A stretch of DNA of 64,000 nucleotides from Flavobacterium sp. SH_e (lineage in GTDB: Bacteria > Bacteroidota > Bacteroidia > Flavobacteriales > Flavobacteriaceae), in NCBI RefSeq assembly GCF_025717045.1, contig NZ_JAOVZN010000003.1, positions 186,001 to 250,000 on the forward strand, written 5' to 3'. A program made the position numbers and the translations under genes. Under the pieces are notes generated by a model. It saw only the letters and a list, made by a program, of their open reading frames with translations, searched no databases and was not told where the DNA came from. Below, one piece after another: positions 1 to 9,500 of this stretch; the stretch's first letter is position 1, and each line of letters starts with the position of its first letter.

Positions 1-539
1 TTTTCGCTTTCTAAAATAGTTTTTTCAAGTCGTGACAACTGTGTTTTTTCCTGTTTGGCACTCATAATCCAATGAATCATCACTTTCTTGTAGGAAGGAG
101 CTTGTTTTTCAAAAAATTCCCAAGCGACTTTATTGCTTTTAAACTCTTTTTCATAAGATTCTAAAAGCGGAACTGGCTCTTTTTCGTGCGAATAAATCTT
201 AGACTTATTTTCGGTTCTAAAACTAAAAGCTTTCAAGCCCGCATCGGTCATTAATCCAGCTTTAGTCAAATCTTCCATTTTCTGAATATTAATCGCACTC
301 CAAATGCTAGAAGGTTTTCTCGGAGTAAATCGAATTGTATAACTATCCTTGTCAATAGATTTTCTGACACCATCAATCCACCCAAAACAAAGTGCCTGAT
401 CTACAGATTCTGGCCAGCTTAGAGAAGGTTTTCCGCTTGTTACTTTATAAAAACCAACCAAAAGCTCTTTTTCGTTTTGATGGTTTTTCTCAAGCCATTT
501 TCTAAATTCTGATTGATGTGCGAAGAAAGTTGGTGTCAT
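1..539 (-). CDS. YdeI/OmpD-associated family protein (3' part outside the window)
   Basis: The frame opens at an ATG at 539 and stays open to base 1, so about 179 N-terminal residues are visible and the C terminus is missing. The start MTPTFFAHQSEFRKWL, the central stretch SVDQALCFGWIDGVRK and the later SIWSAINIQKMEDLTKAG are typical of the cytoplasmic YdeI/OmdA family, linked by name to bacteriocin protection; its biochemical role is not firmly known. There is no signal peptide. It follows the MazG-like gene by 28 bases on the same strand and probably closes the SDR-AraC-MazG operon. The family call is from motif recognition. Confidence 0.75.
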   Translation of the reverse strand, partial: MTPTFFAHQSEFRKWLEKNHQNEKELLVGFYKVTSGKPSLSWPESVDQALCFGWIDGVRKSIDKDSYTIRFTPRKPSSIWSAINIQKMEDLTKAGLMTDAGLKAFSFRTENKSKIYSHEKEPVPLLESYEKEFKSNKVAWEFFEKQAPSYKKVMIHWIMSAKQEKTQLSRLEKTILESE

Positions 540-567
540 CTATATCTATTTTTTTTTTAATAAAACC

Positions 568-885
568 TTATAATAATTTTTCTGTTTTAGCTAAGAAATC
601 TTCTGTAACGGTTTCAATATTGATGTTCATTCTTTCAGCCAAAACCGTCAGCCACCAAATGGATTCCCCAATTTTATGCTTTAATTCTTCTTCTGTATTT
701 GCTTTTGGCCATCTCCCTTGCTGTGACATGACGTGGCGGCCAACTAACCCTGCATCGGTTAAAAAAGCCAAGGCATCTTCTTCTATCGTCCATTCGCTTC
801 CGTGATGCGCTATTTCCAATTCGTGATAACGCTTTCTTATCTCAACAGAACGTTGTTTTAATTCTTCAAAATTTAATGATGCCAT
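568..885 (-). CDS. MazG-like protein
   Basis: This is a complete 105-residue cytoplasmic protein. The segment EEELKHKIGESIWWLTVLAERMNI (read as helix 2 to helix 3) resembles the MazG/all-alpha NTP pyrophosphohydrolase fold, where acidic residues of an ExxE...ExxD pattern bind magnesium. Here the second pair is only partly kept (GESIWW), so activity is uncertain. The ATG at 885 lies 3 bases after the stop of the AraC gene, so the two are surely co-transcribed. Family confidence is moderate and the substrate is unknown. Confidence 0.6.
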   Translation of the reverse strand: MASLNFEELKQRSVEIRKRYHELEIAHHGSEWTIEEDALAFLTDAGLVGRHVMSQQGRWPKANTEEELKHKIGESIWWLTVLAERMNINIETVTEDFLAKTEKLL

Positions 886-888
886 AAT

Positions 889-1803
889 TTAGTTTTTAGT
901 AAATAATTCTTTAAATGCAATCGGACTTACATTTGTTTTCTTTTTAAAAAGTTTATTGAACGACTGCGGATGCTCAAAACCTAATTTATAGGCAATTTCA
1001 GAAACTGAAAGAGTTCCTTTTGCAATATATTCTTTTGCTTTTTCAATCAATTTATCATGAATGAACTGTTGCGTGTTTTGACCCGAAATACTTCTCAGTA
1101 AATCACTCAAATATCTGGACGACAGTTGTAATTCGTCGGCAACATATTGCACCGTTGGCAGACCATTTTCTAAAGGTTTATCGGTATTGAAATAATCATT
1201 TAACAGATTTTCTAATTTAGACAGAATGTCATTATTGACTGCTTTTCGCGTAATAAATTGCCGATTATAAAAGCGATTGCTGTAATTAAGCAAAAGTTCG
1301 ATCTGCGAAATAATAACATCCTGACTAAAATTGTCTATACGTTCATTCAATTCATCCTTAATATTATTAAAAACTCCTAGAATAGTTTCTTTTTCTTTCT
1401 CTGAAAGATATAAAGCTTCAGAAGCCGAATAAGAAAAGAATCCATATTTTTTAATAGCCTCATTAAGCGCATAAGGTCGGAAAAAATCAGGATGAATATT
1501 CAATGACATTCCGCTGTAATCGGCTTCTTCATCCTGCATTTTCAAAACTTGTCCCGGAGACACAAATGACATTCCGCCTTCTTCAAAATCATAGAAACCA
1601 TGTCCATAGCGCAATTTACCAGTAAAGTTTGTTTTAAAAGATATTTTATAGAAATCCAGAATAATTCCGTTTTCAAAATCTTCAGGGTCAAAAATCGCTT
1701 CACCATAATTCAGGATGCTAATCAGCGGATGCATTGGCTTTGGTTGTCCCATCGCTTTATGCAACTCCGAAATCGAATTAAATATCCTTGGCTGATTTTT
1801 CAT
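889..1803 (-). CDS. AraC-family transcriptional regulator
   Basis: This 304-residue protein ends in a two-helix-turn-helix AraC DNA-binding domain (about residues 205-300). It shows LSSRYLSDLLRSISG for the first helix pair and SVSEIAYKLGFEHPQSFNKL FKKKTNVSP-type sequence for the second. The N-terminal 200 residues form a ligand or cupin-like sensor region of unknown specificity. There is no signal or membrane segment. It lies in a tight operon between the small barrel protein and the MazG-like gene, with the SDR upstream. That context argues for local control of a redox or stress operon; it is separated from the pectin locus by a terminator and a broken gene, so I do not regard it as the PUL regulator. 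Confidence 0.88.
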   Translation of the reverse strand: MKNQPRIFNSISELHKAMGQPKPMHPLISILNYGEAIFDPEDFENGIILDFYKISFKTNFTGKLRYGHGFYDFEEGGMSFVSPGQVLKMQDEEADYSGMSLNIHPDFFRPYALNEAIKKYGFFSYSASEALYLSEKEKETILGVFNNIKDELNERIDNFSQDVIISQIELLLNYSNRFYNRQFITRKAVNNDILSKLENLLNDYFNTDKPLENGLPTVQYVADELQLSSRYLSDLLRSISGQNTQQFIHDKLIEKAKEYIAKGTLSVSEIAYKLGFEHPQSFNKLFKKKTNVSPIAFKELFTKN

Positions 1804-1842
1804 TTTTATGAATTAAATTAAGAGTTAAAAATGCTCCTATTT

Positions 1843-2148
1843 TTACAAATTTACAAAATGTTGTATTGGCGCAATATTCCAGCTAACAGTACTTTGATCA
1901 ATCATATCATGTACAGGAGAATCGCTCAGTTCTGTCATTAATTTATGCATTGCATTAGTACCTTCTTCCACACTGTCCCAAACCAATAAATCGTAAACAA
2001 TATCCTTTTTCAGCTCGTAAATAGTTCGGGAACGAAATCCCTTTTGACGCTTTAAAAAAGCATCAATTTCATCATTCGCCTCAATAAATTGTTTGGTTGT
2101 AAAACCTTTTAGTCTAAAAGTAGTTAATTCTACGGCTTGATTTTTCAT
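1843..2148 (-). CDS. Small dimeric alpha/beta-barrel protein (ABM-like)
   Basis: This is a 101-residue protein without signal peptide. The pattern ELTTFRLKGFTTKQF, then ANDEIDAFLKRQKGF, then VYDLLVWDSVEEGTNAM resembles antibiotic-biosynthesis-monooxygenase-like ferredoxin folds: a strand, a helix, a GF turn, then a strand ending in a W-[DS]-[SD]-xExA motif. These proteins can be heme- or quinone-degrading monooxygenases or non-enzymatic. It sits 11 bases downstream of the SDR gene and 39 upstream of the AraC gene, so it is part of the operon. The exact function is not recognisable. Confidence 0.6.
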   Translation of the reverse strand: MKNQAVELTTFRLKGFTTKQFIEANDEIDAFLKRQKGFRSRTIYELKKDIVYDLLVWDSVEEGTNAMHKLMTELSDSPVHDMIDQSTVSWNIAPIQHFVNL

Positions 2149-2159
2149 ACAATCTTAAA

Positions 2160-2966
2160 TTAAAAAGTAAACATTGATTTGATATTCTGAACCTGAGTTT
2201 CAGCTCCCAAACTTAATCGTTCATTATACAATGCATTAGCATCTTTTCCTGCCACATATCGCAGCTGATTTTTATTATCTGTTGCTGCTTCGTAAATAAT
2301 TTGGGCAACCTCTTCAGCCTTTGTATAATTATCAATCTGTTCTGCGCTGTAACCTTTACTGACTTCTAAAGTTAGTTTTTCATAAGCCTTGTGCTGCCCG
2401 ACTTCCATGGATCGAATGGCAAAATCTGTTTTCATTCCGCCTGGCGCCACTACTTTTACCTGTATTCCAAATTGAACTAATTCGGATGCTAGACTTTCAG
2501 AAAATCCGTCTACCGCAAATTTTGTAGCGCTGTAAATCGAACAAGTAGGAAATCCCATTAATCCGAAAGTAGAAGTAATATTGATAAAAGTACCGCTCTT
2601 TTTCTCACGGAAATGAGATACAAAAGCTTTTGAAACTCTAATTACGCCAAATAAATTAGTCGTAATCTGACGTTCGATTTGATGATTTTCCAGAGATTCT
2701 AAAGCGCCAATTAAACCATAACCAGCATTATTCAGAACCACATCAATCGAATATTGCTCTAAAACATTTTTGATTGTTGAATCAATCTGTTCTGGATTTG
2801 TAACATCTAACGGAAGTACAATTACGTTCTCCAATTGGTTTAATTCGGTTTCCTTTTCCGGATTTCGCATAGTCGCAATAACCTGCCATCCTTTACTTTG
2901 AAATAATTTTGCTGTAGATTTTCCTAATCCTGTTGAAGCTCCCGTAATAAAAATTGTCTTTTGCAT
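2160..2966 (-). CDS. Short-chain dehydrogenase/reductase (SDR)
   Basis: This is a 268-residue classical SDR. The nucleotide-binding motif TGASTGLG lies at residues 7-14, the NNAG motif is near 80, and the catalytic Ser with the YSATK motif (Tyr-x-x-x-Lys) is near 130-150. It is cytoplasmic and presumably NAD(P)-dependent; the substrate is unknown. An open frame extends to 3008, but the ATG at 2966 starts directly before the first Rossmann strand (MQKTIFITGAS), which is why I place the start there. It is the first gene of the operon reading toward the AraC regulator. Confidence 0.88.
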   Translation of the reverse strand: MQKTIFITGASTGLGKSTAKLFQSKGWQVIATMRNPEKETELNQLENVIVLPLDVTNPEQIDSTIKNVLEQYSIDVVLNNAGYGLIGALESLENHQIERQITTNLFGVIRVSKAFVSHFREKKSGTFINITSTFGLMGFPTCSIYSATKFAVDGFSESLASELVQFGIQVKVVAPGGMKTDFAIRSMEVGQHKAYEKLTLEVSKGYSAEQIDNYTKAEEVAQIIYEAATDNKNQLRYVAGKDANALYNERLSLGAETQVQNIKSMFTF

Positions 2967-3070
2967 TTTGAATTGTTTTAAAATTATAATGCAAAGATCA
3001 GCCGACAAATGAAGTTGTTTGTAGCCGTTTTGGTAGATGTATTAGCTAAAATGACGAATGATACAACTCA

Positions 3071-3854
3071 TCATATCATAACTAACTTTCGTTCTTTTTC
3101 TAATACTCGTCCATCATTTAATTCTACAATAATTTTAATCAAATTGTATTTTTTTAAAGTATTAAAAAAATGGTCTGGAAACCAAAATGGAAAATTAGTG
3201 CGTAAAAAACCTCTGCCCGAAGTTATATTTTTAGAGGAAAAGCCAACTTGAAATTTATCATTATTAAAGTTATTAAACCAAGAAATGAAATCATTTGGAT
3301 TTTCTAAAATAGGAACTCTTCTTGGGTCTACTTTTCGATAAACTCTTCCTCCTAAATAGTTTTTGTTTAAATATTCAACATATTGATTACTTTTTCTATC
3401 TAAACAAACACAACTAAAATCATTTTTATCAAATCGTCTTTTATCAAAATTTTCTATTGGATTATATAAAACAGATTCTTCAATATTACCAAGTATCTTA
3501 GTAATATCGATTTCCTTTTTATTATTTTTTAATAAAATTTTGAGACTTTTAATTTCATCAGCAGAACCTCCAAGTCCTGGCTCAATAGCACAACCGCAAC
3601 CATCAGAATTACGAGATTTAGGATTATGATTAATCTTAATATCAAACGTAAATATTATACCAAGTTTTTTTTTGATCTTTGATTGTATCGGTTACGTTGT
3701 ATAATAAACAACGAAACTCATCTAGCTTTTTTGAATAAATAAGGGCTACATCAACCTCTTTTAAGCTGAATGAATTATCCATTATTTGATTTTCAGTTTT
3801 ATTTGTGCATGAAATACAAAATGCAAGAAATACAAAACATATAATTTTTCTCAT
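3071..3854 (-). pseudogene. Hypothetical lipoprotein, frameshifted in an A9 tract
   Basis: The frame starting at 3854 encodes a lipoprotein-type leader (MRKIICFVFLAFCISC) and stops after 70 residues at 3642. Just before that it meets nine A residues on the coding strand (3665-3673). Dropping one A joins it seamlessly to an open frame running to a TGA at 3071, giving about 260 residues in all. The continuation contains GCGCAIEPGLGGSADEI and a Lys/Asn-rich C-terminal part, and codon character is the same in both halves. No family is recognised. It may be a real pseudogene, a slippage-regulated gene, or a sequencing error at a homopolymer. Confidence 0.7.
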
Positions 3855-3923
3855 TTATAATATTTTCTTATAAATGTGAAAGTTAGAAAAAAGAACACAC
3901 TAAAAGCTTCATAATGAAATAAA

Positions 3924-3951
3924 AAAACTCCATTATTTCTAATGGAGTTTT
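3924..3951 (-). terminator. Rho-independent terminator of the PUL
   Basis: A 12-bp perfect stem (arms 3924-3935 and 3940-3951) with a 4-nt loop is followed on the minus strand by seven T residues (complement of 3921-3927). It lies 18 bases past the stop of the GH2 gene and marks the downstream end of the pectin locus. Confidence 0.88.
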
Positions 3952-3968
3952 CTAAGTTTTTATGTTTT

Positions 3969-6377
3969 TTAATTCACTTTAATTTCAACTGAAGAAACCG
4001 GAATTCCATTTCCAGCCGTCGCCTTCAAATGAATATTGTCATCCTTTCCATTCGACTGAATAATAACAACACATTTCCCATTAAAAAATTTACAGGAATT
4101 TGCTTTAAAAGACTCCAAATTGGCCTGATAACCATTATCAACACCAACTAATTTTCCTCCACCATTTACTTCAAAATTAATTAAATCCATAGCATTTGGT
4201 AATACGTTTCCGTCTTTATCAACCATTGAAACGGTTACATAAATCAAATCGTAAGTGTCATTTTTAATTGATGGTTTATCAACTTTTAAATCAATTTTAG
4301 AAGCTTGTCCCGCAGTTTTGATTTCCTTTTCTAAAATTACTTTTCCTGCTTTTCTTGAAACAGCTTTTAAAGTTCCTGGTTCAAACTTCACTTTCCATTC
4401 AATATGCAGATCATCATTTTGTTTTGACTTTTTGCCAAGCGATTTACCGTTCAAGAATAATTCTACTTCATCTGCATTATTGTAATATGCCCAAACGTTG
4501 ATTTCCTGATCTTTTGTCCAATTCCAATGCGGGAGAATATGAAGAACCGTTTTTTTCGACCATTCGCTTTGGTACATATAATATACATCTTTTGGAAGTC
4601 CTGCTAAGTCAACGATTCCGAAATATGAACTTCTCGCAGGATACGGATACGGATCAGGTTCTCCGATATAATCAAAACCTGTCCAGATAAAAGTTCCCGC
4701 CATGAAATCCTGACTTTTAATTGTTTTCCAGTTTTCTTCGTGTGTAGCGCCCCAATATGATTTTACCTGATCGTAAGCCGAAACCGTCCAATCTGCATTT
4801 CCGTCAAACGGAGCACCGTGTTTTGTTGGCCAGGCTTTAATGACATCAGATTGATCATAATGCCCACGCGTTTCCAAAGCCGAAACACTTTCTGATGCCA
4901 ATATTTTTTGTCCTTTAAATTTAGTTGGAAAATCTTTATAATCTTCATGTTTATAATTGAATCCTAAAAGATCTAAAGCTCCCGATTGGTAAATAAAGTT
5001 TTTCTCAATTACATTTTCGGTCAAAGCCGAAGTTACGGGACGAGTGACATCTAAAGATTTAACAATTTTAGCCAATTCTCTTGTAATCGCAATTCCAGTC
5101 GAATCGAACTGTTCTCTGATTTCATTCCCGATACTCCACATCATAACCGATGGATGATTACGGTCTCTTTTGATAAAATCTTCTAAATCCTGTTTATGCC
5201 AAGCATCCCAATCTTTATGGTAATCGTTTGTTACTTTTTTCTTTTTCCAAACGTCAAAAGCTTCGTCCTGAACAATAAATCCCATTTCGTCGCACAATTG
5301 CATCATTTCCAAAGAATGCGGATTATGAGACATTCTAATAGCGTTGGCTCCCATTTCTTTCATTAAAGTCAGTTTTCTTCTAACGGCGTGAATGTTTTCT
5401 ACCGCTCCTAAAGCACCATTATCATGATGCAGACAAACTCCGTAAATCTTGGTTGGAACACCATTTAATGAAAAACCTTTTTCTGAATCGAAATTAAAAT
5501 ATCTAAATCCGAGCGGCGTTTCATAATTATCAACTAAAACAGATTTATCATAGATTTTTGTGACAACTTTATACAAATACGGATTTTCAGTATTCCATAA
5601 TTGTGCTTTTAGAACATCAAGATTATGCACTTTAGTTTCAAATGTTTTCGCTCCGATTTTCTCTATAGAAATCTTATTTGCCACTTCTTTATTCTTAGCA
5701 TCTAAAATAGACGTAACCAATGTAAATTCTCTCGCAGTATCATTATCATTATCAATTGTAACTTCTAAATGTACTTTTGATTTCGCTGTCGAAACCTCTG
5801 GTGTAGTTACAAAAGTTCCCCATTTTCCAACGTGTAATTTTTCACTTGCCACCAATCTCACATTTCTGTAAATTCCAGAACCTGTATACCATCTTGAATT
5901 TGGCTGGGCATCGTTATCCACTTTTACGGCGATAATATTCGATTGTCCATAATTTAAATATGGAGACAAATCGTAACCAAAAGAAATATAACCATTTGGA
6001 CGAACTCCCAATGATTTCCCATTGATAAAAACTTCGCTATTCTTAAAAACACCGTCAAATTCGATTGAAATGGTTTTGCTTTTCCAACTTGCCGGAATAG
6101 TAAAAGTTTTACGATACCAGCCTTTTCCTGCTGGTAAAAATCCTTGCGCTTGTTTGGTTTTTGCATCTTTATCAAATGCGCCTTCAATACTCCAATCGTG
6201 TGGTAATTGAAGCGCTCTCCAATCCGAAGCATTGAAATTAGCGTTTACCGCTTCTGGATAATCTCCTAATTTAAAGTTCCAGTTTTTATTAAAGTCTTCT
6301 ACAATTCTGACTTGCTTTTGTGCAAAAATTGAAACAGAAAGCAAGATTGCAAATGCAAGTGTAATTTTCTTAACCAT
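3969..6377 (-). CDS. GH2 family glycoside hydrolase (beta-galactosidase-like)
   Basis: This is an 802-residue secreted enzyme with a Sec signal ending in FAQ. Order of domains: GH2 sugar-binding jelly roll (about 25-200), Ig-like domain (200-300), TIM barrel (300-590), then a DUF4982-like and a C-terminal beta-sandwich domain. The acid/base Glu is in WSIGNEIRE and the likely nucleophile Glu in ILASESVS. Family members act on beta-galactosides, beta-glucuronides or alpha-L-arabinopyranosides; which one cannot be told here, though pectin side chains are likely. The frame opens at 6434, but the ATG at 6377 begins the signal peptide and the extra 19 residues come from a palindromic repeat. It is the last gene of the locus. 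Confidence 0.9.
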   Translation of the reverse strand: MVKKITLAFAILLSVSIFAQKQVRIVEDFNKNWNFKLGDYPEAVNANFNASDWRALQLPHDWSIEGAFDKDAKTKQAQGFLPAGKGWYRKTFTIPASWKSKTISIEFDGVFKNSEVFINGKSLGVRPNGYISFGYDLSPYLNYGQSNIIAVKVDNDAQPNSRWYTGSGIYRNVRLVASEKLHVGKWGTFVTTPEVSTAKSKVHLEVTIDNDNDTAREFTLVTSILDAKNKEVANKISIEKIGAKTFETKVHNLDVLKAQLWNTENPYLYKVVTKIYDKSVLVDNYETPLGFRYFNFDSEKGFSLNGVPTKIYGVCLHHDNGALGAVENIHAVRRKLTLMKEMGANAIRMSHNPHSLEMMQLCDEMGFIVQDEAFDVWKKKKVTNDYHKDWDAWHKQDLEDFIKRDRNHPSVMMWSIGNEIREQFDSTGIAITRELAKIVKSLDVTRPVTSALTENVIEKNFIYQSGALDLLGFNYKHEDYKDFPTKFKGQKILASESVSALETRGHYDQSDVIKAWPTKHGAPFDGNADWTVSAYDQVKSYWGATHEENWKTIKSQDFMAGTFIWTGFDYIGEPDPYPYPARSSYFGIVDLAGLPKDVYYMYQSEWSKKTVLHILPHWNWTKDQEINVWAYYNNADEVELFLNGKSLGKKSKQNDDLHIEWKVKFEPGTLKAVSRKAGKVILEKEIKTAGQASKIDLKVDKPSIKNDTYDLIYVTVSMVDKDGNVLPNAMDLINFEVNGGGKLVGVDNGYQANLESFKANSCKFFNGKCVVIIQSNGKDDNIHLKATAGNGIPVSSVEIKVN

Positions 6378-6390
6378 ATTTTTATTTTTT

Positions 6391-6519
6391 CTCTCGCAAA
6401 GTCGCAAAAGCGCAAAGTTTTTTTTCTGAACCATATAAGTAATTTAAGTTCATTTAAAACAAAACTTAAATTATCTTATATCACTTATATGGTTTAATTT
6501 CCTTTGCGACTTTGCGAAA
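6391..6519. repeat. Nested intergenic palindrome (family E)
   Basis: The outer arms TCGCAAAGTCGCAAA (6394-6408) and its complement (6503-6517) enclose inner arms at 6429-6450 and 6463-6494 built on ACCATATAAGT. The inner motif recurs at 10069-10100 and 21307-21326. It fills the gap between two GH2 genes. Confidence 0.75.
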
Positions 6520-6529
6520 TTATTTTTAT

Positions 6530-9500
6530 TTACTGAAATTCGAAGTTATCTAACATTAGCCCTTTCAAATCATCACCTTCCAACGTAATTTTATAAGTCC
6601 CTGCATTAATATAACCCCCTGATGTTGTATTTAAAATCTTCCATTTTTCTGGCGAAGGGAAAAATTCAATCGTATCATTTCGCATTAAAATTCCGTACGC
6701 ATCTTCCATTTTGAATTTGACTTTTAATGGCGTTTCATTTCGATTCATAAAACGGAAACGCATTAAATAAATTCCCGCAACGCCCGGTTTTACTTCAAAC
6801 TCGATACTGTTATTTGTTTTTTTAGTGAACTCAATATAATCTGCTTTTTTGAAATTTCCTTTTTCGATTCCAGTTCCAGTTGTTTTTGTTTTTTCTGCTT
6901 CGATAATTACGACTGGTCTAGAATCGTCTTTTTCACCCATATCATACGTTGGAACTACTGCAATTGTACTTATAGTCTCTGAATTATCAAAAAGAACTTT
7001 CTCGCCTTTTTTTACTTTTTTAGCGAAAACATCAAATGAAATTCCGTTGCTGTTTTTTGCTTTTTCTTCTATTTTTTTATAATCTGAAAGCCCTTTTAAT
7101 GTTTTGATTTTACTATCAACTAAAACATAAACAGTTGATTCTTCTTTCGCTGTGAATGATCCCGAAACTTTTGAATTAGAAGAAAATTGTAAATAATCTG
7201 CTCCAAAAACTTCTGAAGGCAATTCTGTAAATATAATTTCTGAATTTGAATATTGTTTTGAATTGATATCTAACCAAGAAGCTACCCAATTTCGACTTTT
7301 ATCATAAGCACTTAAAATCAAGTTTTCAATATTTTTTGAAGATTCAGACGCTGGTCTTGCATGAATATCTTTCGTCGCAATTGCAATTGCCGAAATAATC
7401 GCTTGAGAAGCTTTTACATTCGGAAACGAAATGACAATTTTGCCGTTTGTGCTTTTTACTTTGAATGTTTTCTTTAAAGCATTATCATGTCCAGCTTCTG
7501 CCCAAATATCAAAATCTTTTAAAACTACATTATCATTGATGGCAACATCAAACAAACGCCATCCTTTGCAGTCTAAACCTCCGCCAGTTCCGTACCAAGG
7601 TTCTGCGAAATATAATTCGACTAAATATTCTCCGTTTGGCGCTGGAAATTCGTAACGCAGTTTGTCAACTCCGTATCTAAAACTTTGAAATAACTCTGGA
7701 TCTTTTGTACCATTTATCGGATCGAAAGTTGTTCTTTGACTTGCAAAAAAGTCTGGCAGTTTTTCAAAATTATCTGTCCAAGATAATGAACCCCAAGTGT
7801 TTTTTCCGTTTTTGTGTGTATCGCTAAACCAAGTATTTCCAGCAGAATCTGTCAATTCAGAACCTCCGCAATTTACTCTGTAAATATAATTGTAACCGCT
7901 TTTCGCTTTTGTAATATCAGTTTTCTCTGCTATTAAAGTCTTAAAATTGGGCGCTTTTGGAAGGTTATTTAAAACAATATAATCTTTAGCAACCGCTTTC
8001 CCGTTTACATATCCAACAGCATACAAAACATTGTACTGAATATTGACATTATTGAACTGAAAATGTTGTCCGATTCCTGGATTTTTTAGTTTTCCAAGTG
8101 AAACTTTATTGACATCATTAAACAATTCTACTTCATCACAATTCGAATAAATATCGATTCCGTTTTTGATTCCCGCAGTTTCCCAACGGCTTGGCCAAGT
8201 ATGCGAAACGATATAAACCATCGGATTGGTTTTGTTCGACACATAATTCGCTCGATACATATAAAACGCATCCAAAGGTTCGCCCCAAATCGTAAAAAGA
8301 CCTTTGTAATTTACTGGGCCGACTTTATCAATATCTCTAAAACCTTCTCCGTTCTGCACACGTCCCGGATTTTCATGCGAAGCAAAAAGCCAGTTGAATT
8401 GTCCCGCAATTTTATCTTTTACCGATTCTGCTTCTCTAACTTTAATTTCCATTAACTGAGAAAAACGGTTTTCGCTTAAAGTTCCTTTTTGGTCGAATTC
8501 ACCTTCGGTATGTAAATCGGCTGAACGCCATGCGCCGTATTCACCGTTTAATAACTGAGTTGTCATTTCCAGATGATATTTTAACGGATCTCCTCCATAC
8601 GTTCCAGACCAGTTTTGAACTACATTCCAATCTGTTCCTTCTCCACCGTTACAAGTAGTTACGATTCTTTGTGAAGCCGATAACGGATCCATTTCACGGA
8701 TTATCTGCGTGCATTCTTCGGCAAATTCTTTTGGGATCGTACTTTCGTTCTGCAATCCCCACATTACTACAGACGGACTGTTTCTGCGTTCTTTAATCCA
8801 TTCTCTTAGAAGAGTTTTAAAGTTTTCTTTGAATTCTGGTGTATCGTACCAAATATGCGCAGAAAACTGACTCCAAAATAAGATTCCGTTTTCGTCCAGT
8901 TCTTTTTGATATAATAAATTATGAGGCTGATGTGCTTCTCTAAAAGCATTAAATCCGCCAGCTTTGATCTGTTCAATTCTGGAATGAATCATTTCGTCTG
9001 AAAACGAATGGCTTTTTCCAATTAAATGTTCATATTCGCAGACACCATTTATAAAAACAGGTTCGTCATTAATGAAAAAACGATTGTCTTTTCCGTCACG
9101 GCTTACAGGCCAGCTTACCCAGCGAATTCCATAAGGCGTTGTTAACTGATCGATTATTTTTCCGTTTTCATAAACCGAAGTAACCAATTTATACAAATAC
9201 GGATTCGATGGCGACCATAATTTCGGATTTTGAATCTCAGGAAGTGTCTGCGCTATTTCTTTTGCTTCTCCCGAATTGATTTTGTTATCGCTTTTTATAA
9301 TAGCAACTTTTTTTCCTGAAGCATCCAAAAGAATATTTTCAATTGTCAAATTTCGCTGTGAAGTACCGTAATTCTTTACTTCAGTTGTTGTATGAAGAAT
9401 CACTTTTTGTTTAGAAACCGATTTATCATTCCAAATATGAACGCCAAAAGGCTGAATTCTGACATCGTTTGTTATAACTAAAGTAACAGGCCTGAAAATT

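Noticed and set aside
889..1803. AraC regulator as the PUL regulator
   Set aside because: It lies in another operon beyond a strong terminator and a broken gene, co-transcribed with an SDR and MazG-like gene.
3009..3251. Plus-strand open frame of 80 codons
   Set aside because: It is antisense to the 3' part of the frameshifted lipoprotein gene; no start context or family signal.
5560..5871. Plus-strand open frames of 60-110 codons inside PUL genes
   Set aside because: All lie wholly antisense within clear enzyme genes and show no family features, so they are shadows of the low-stop coding strand.
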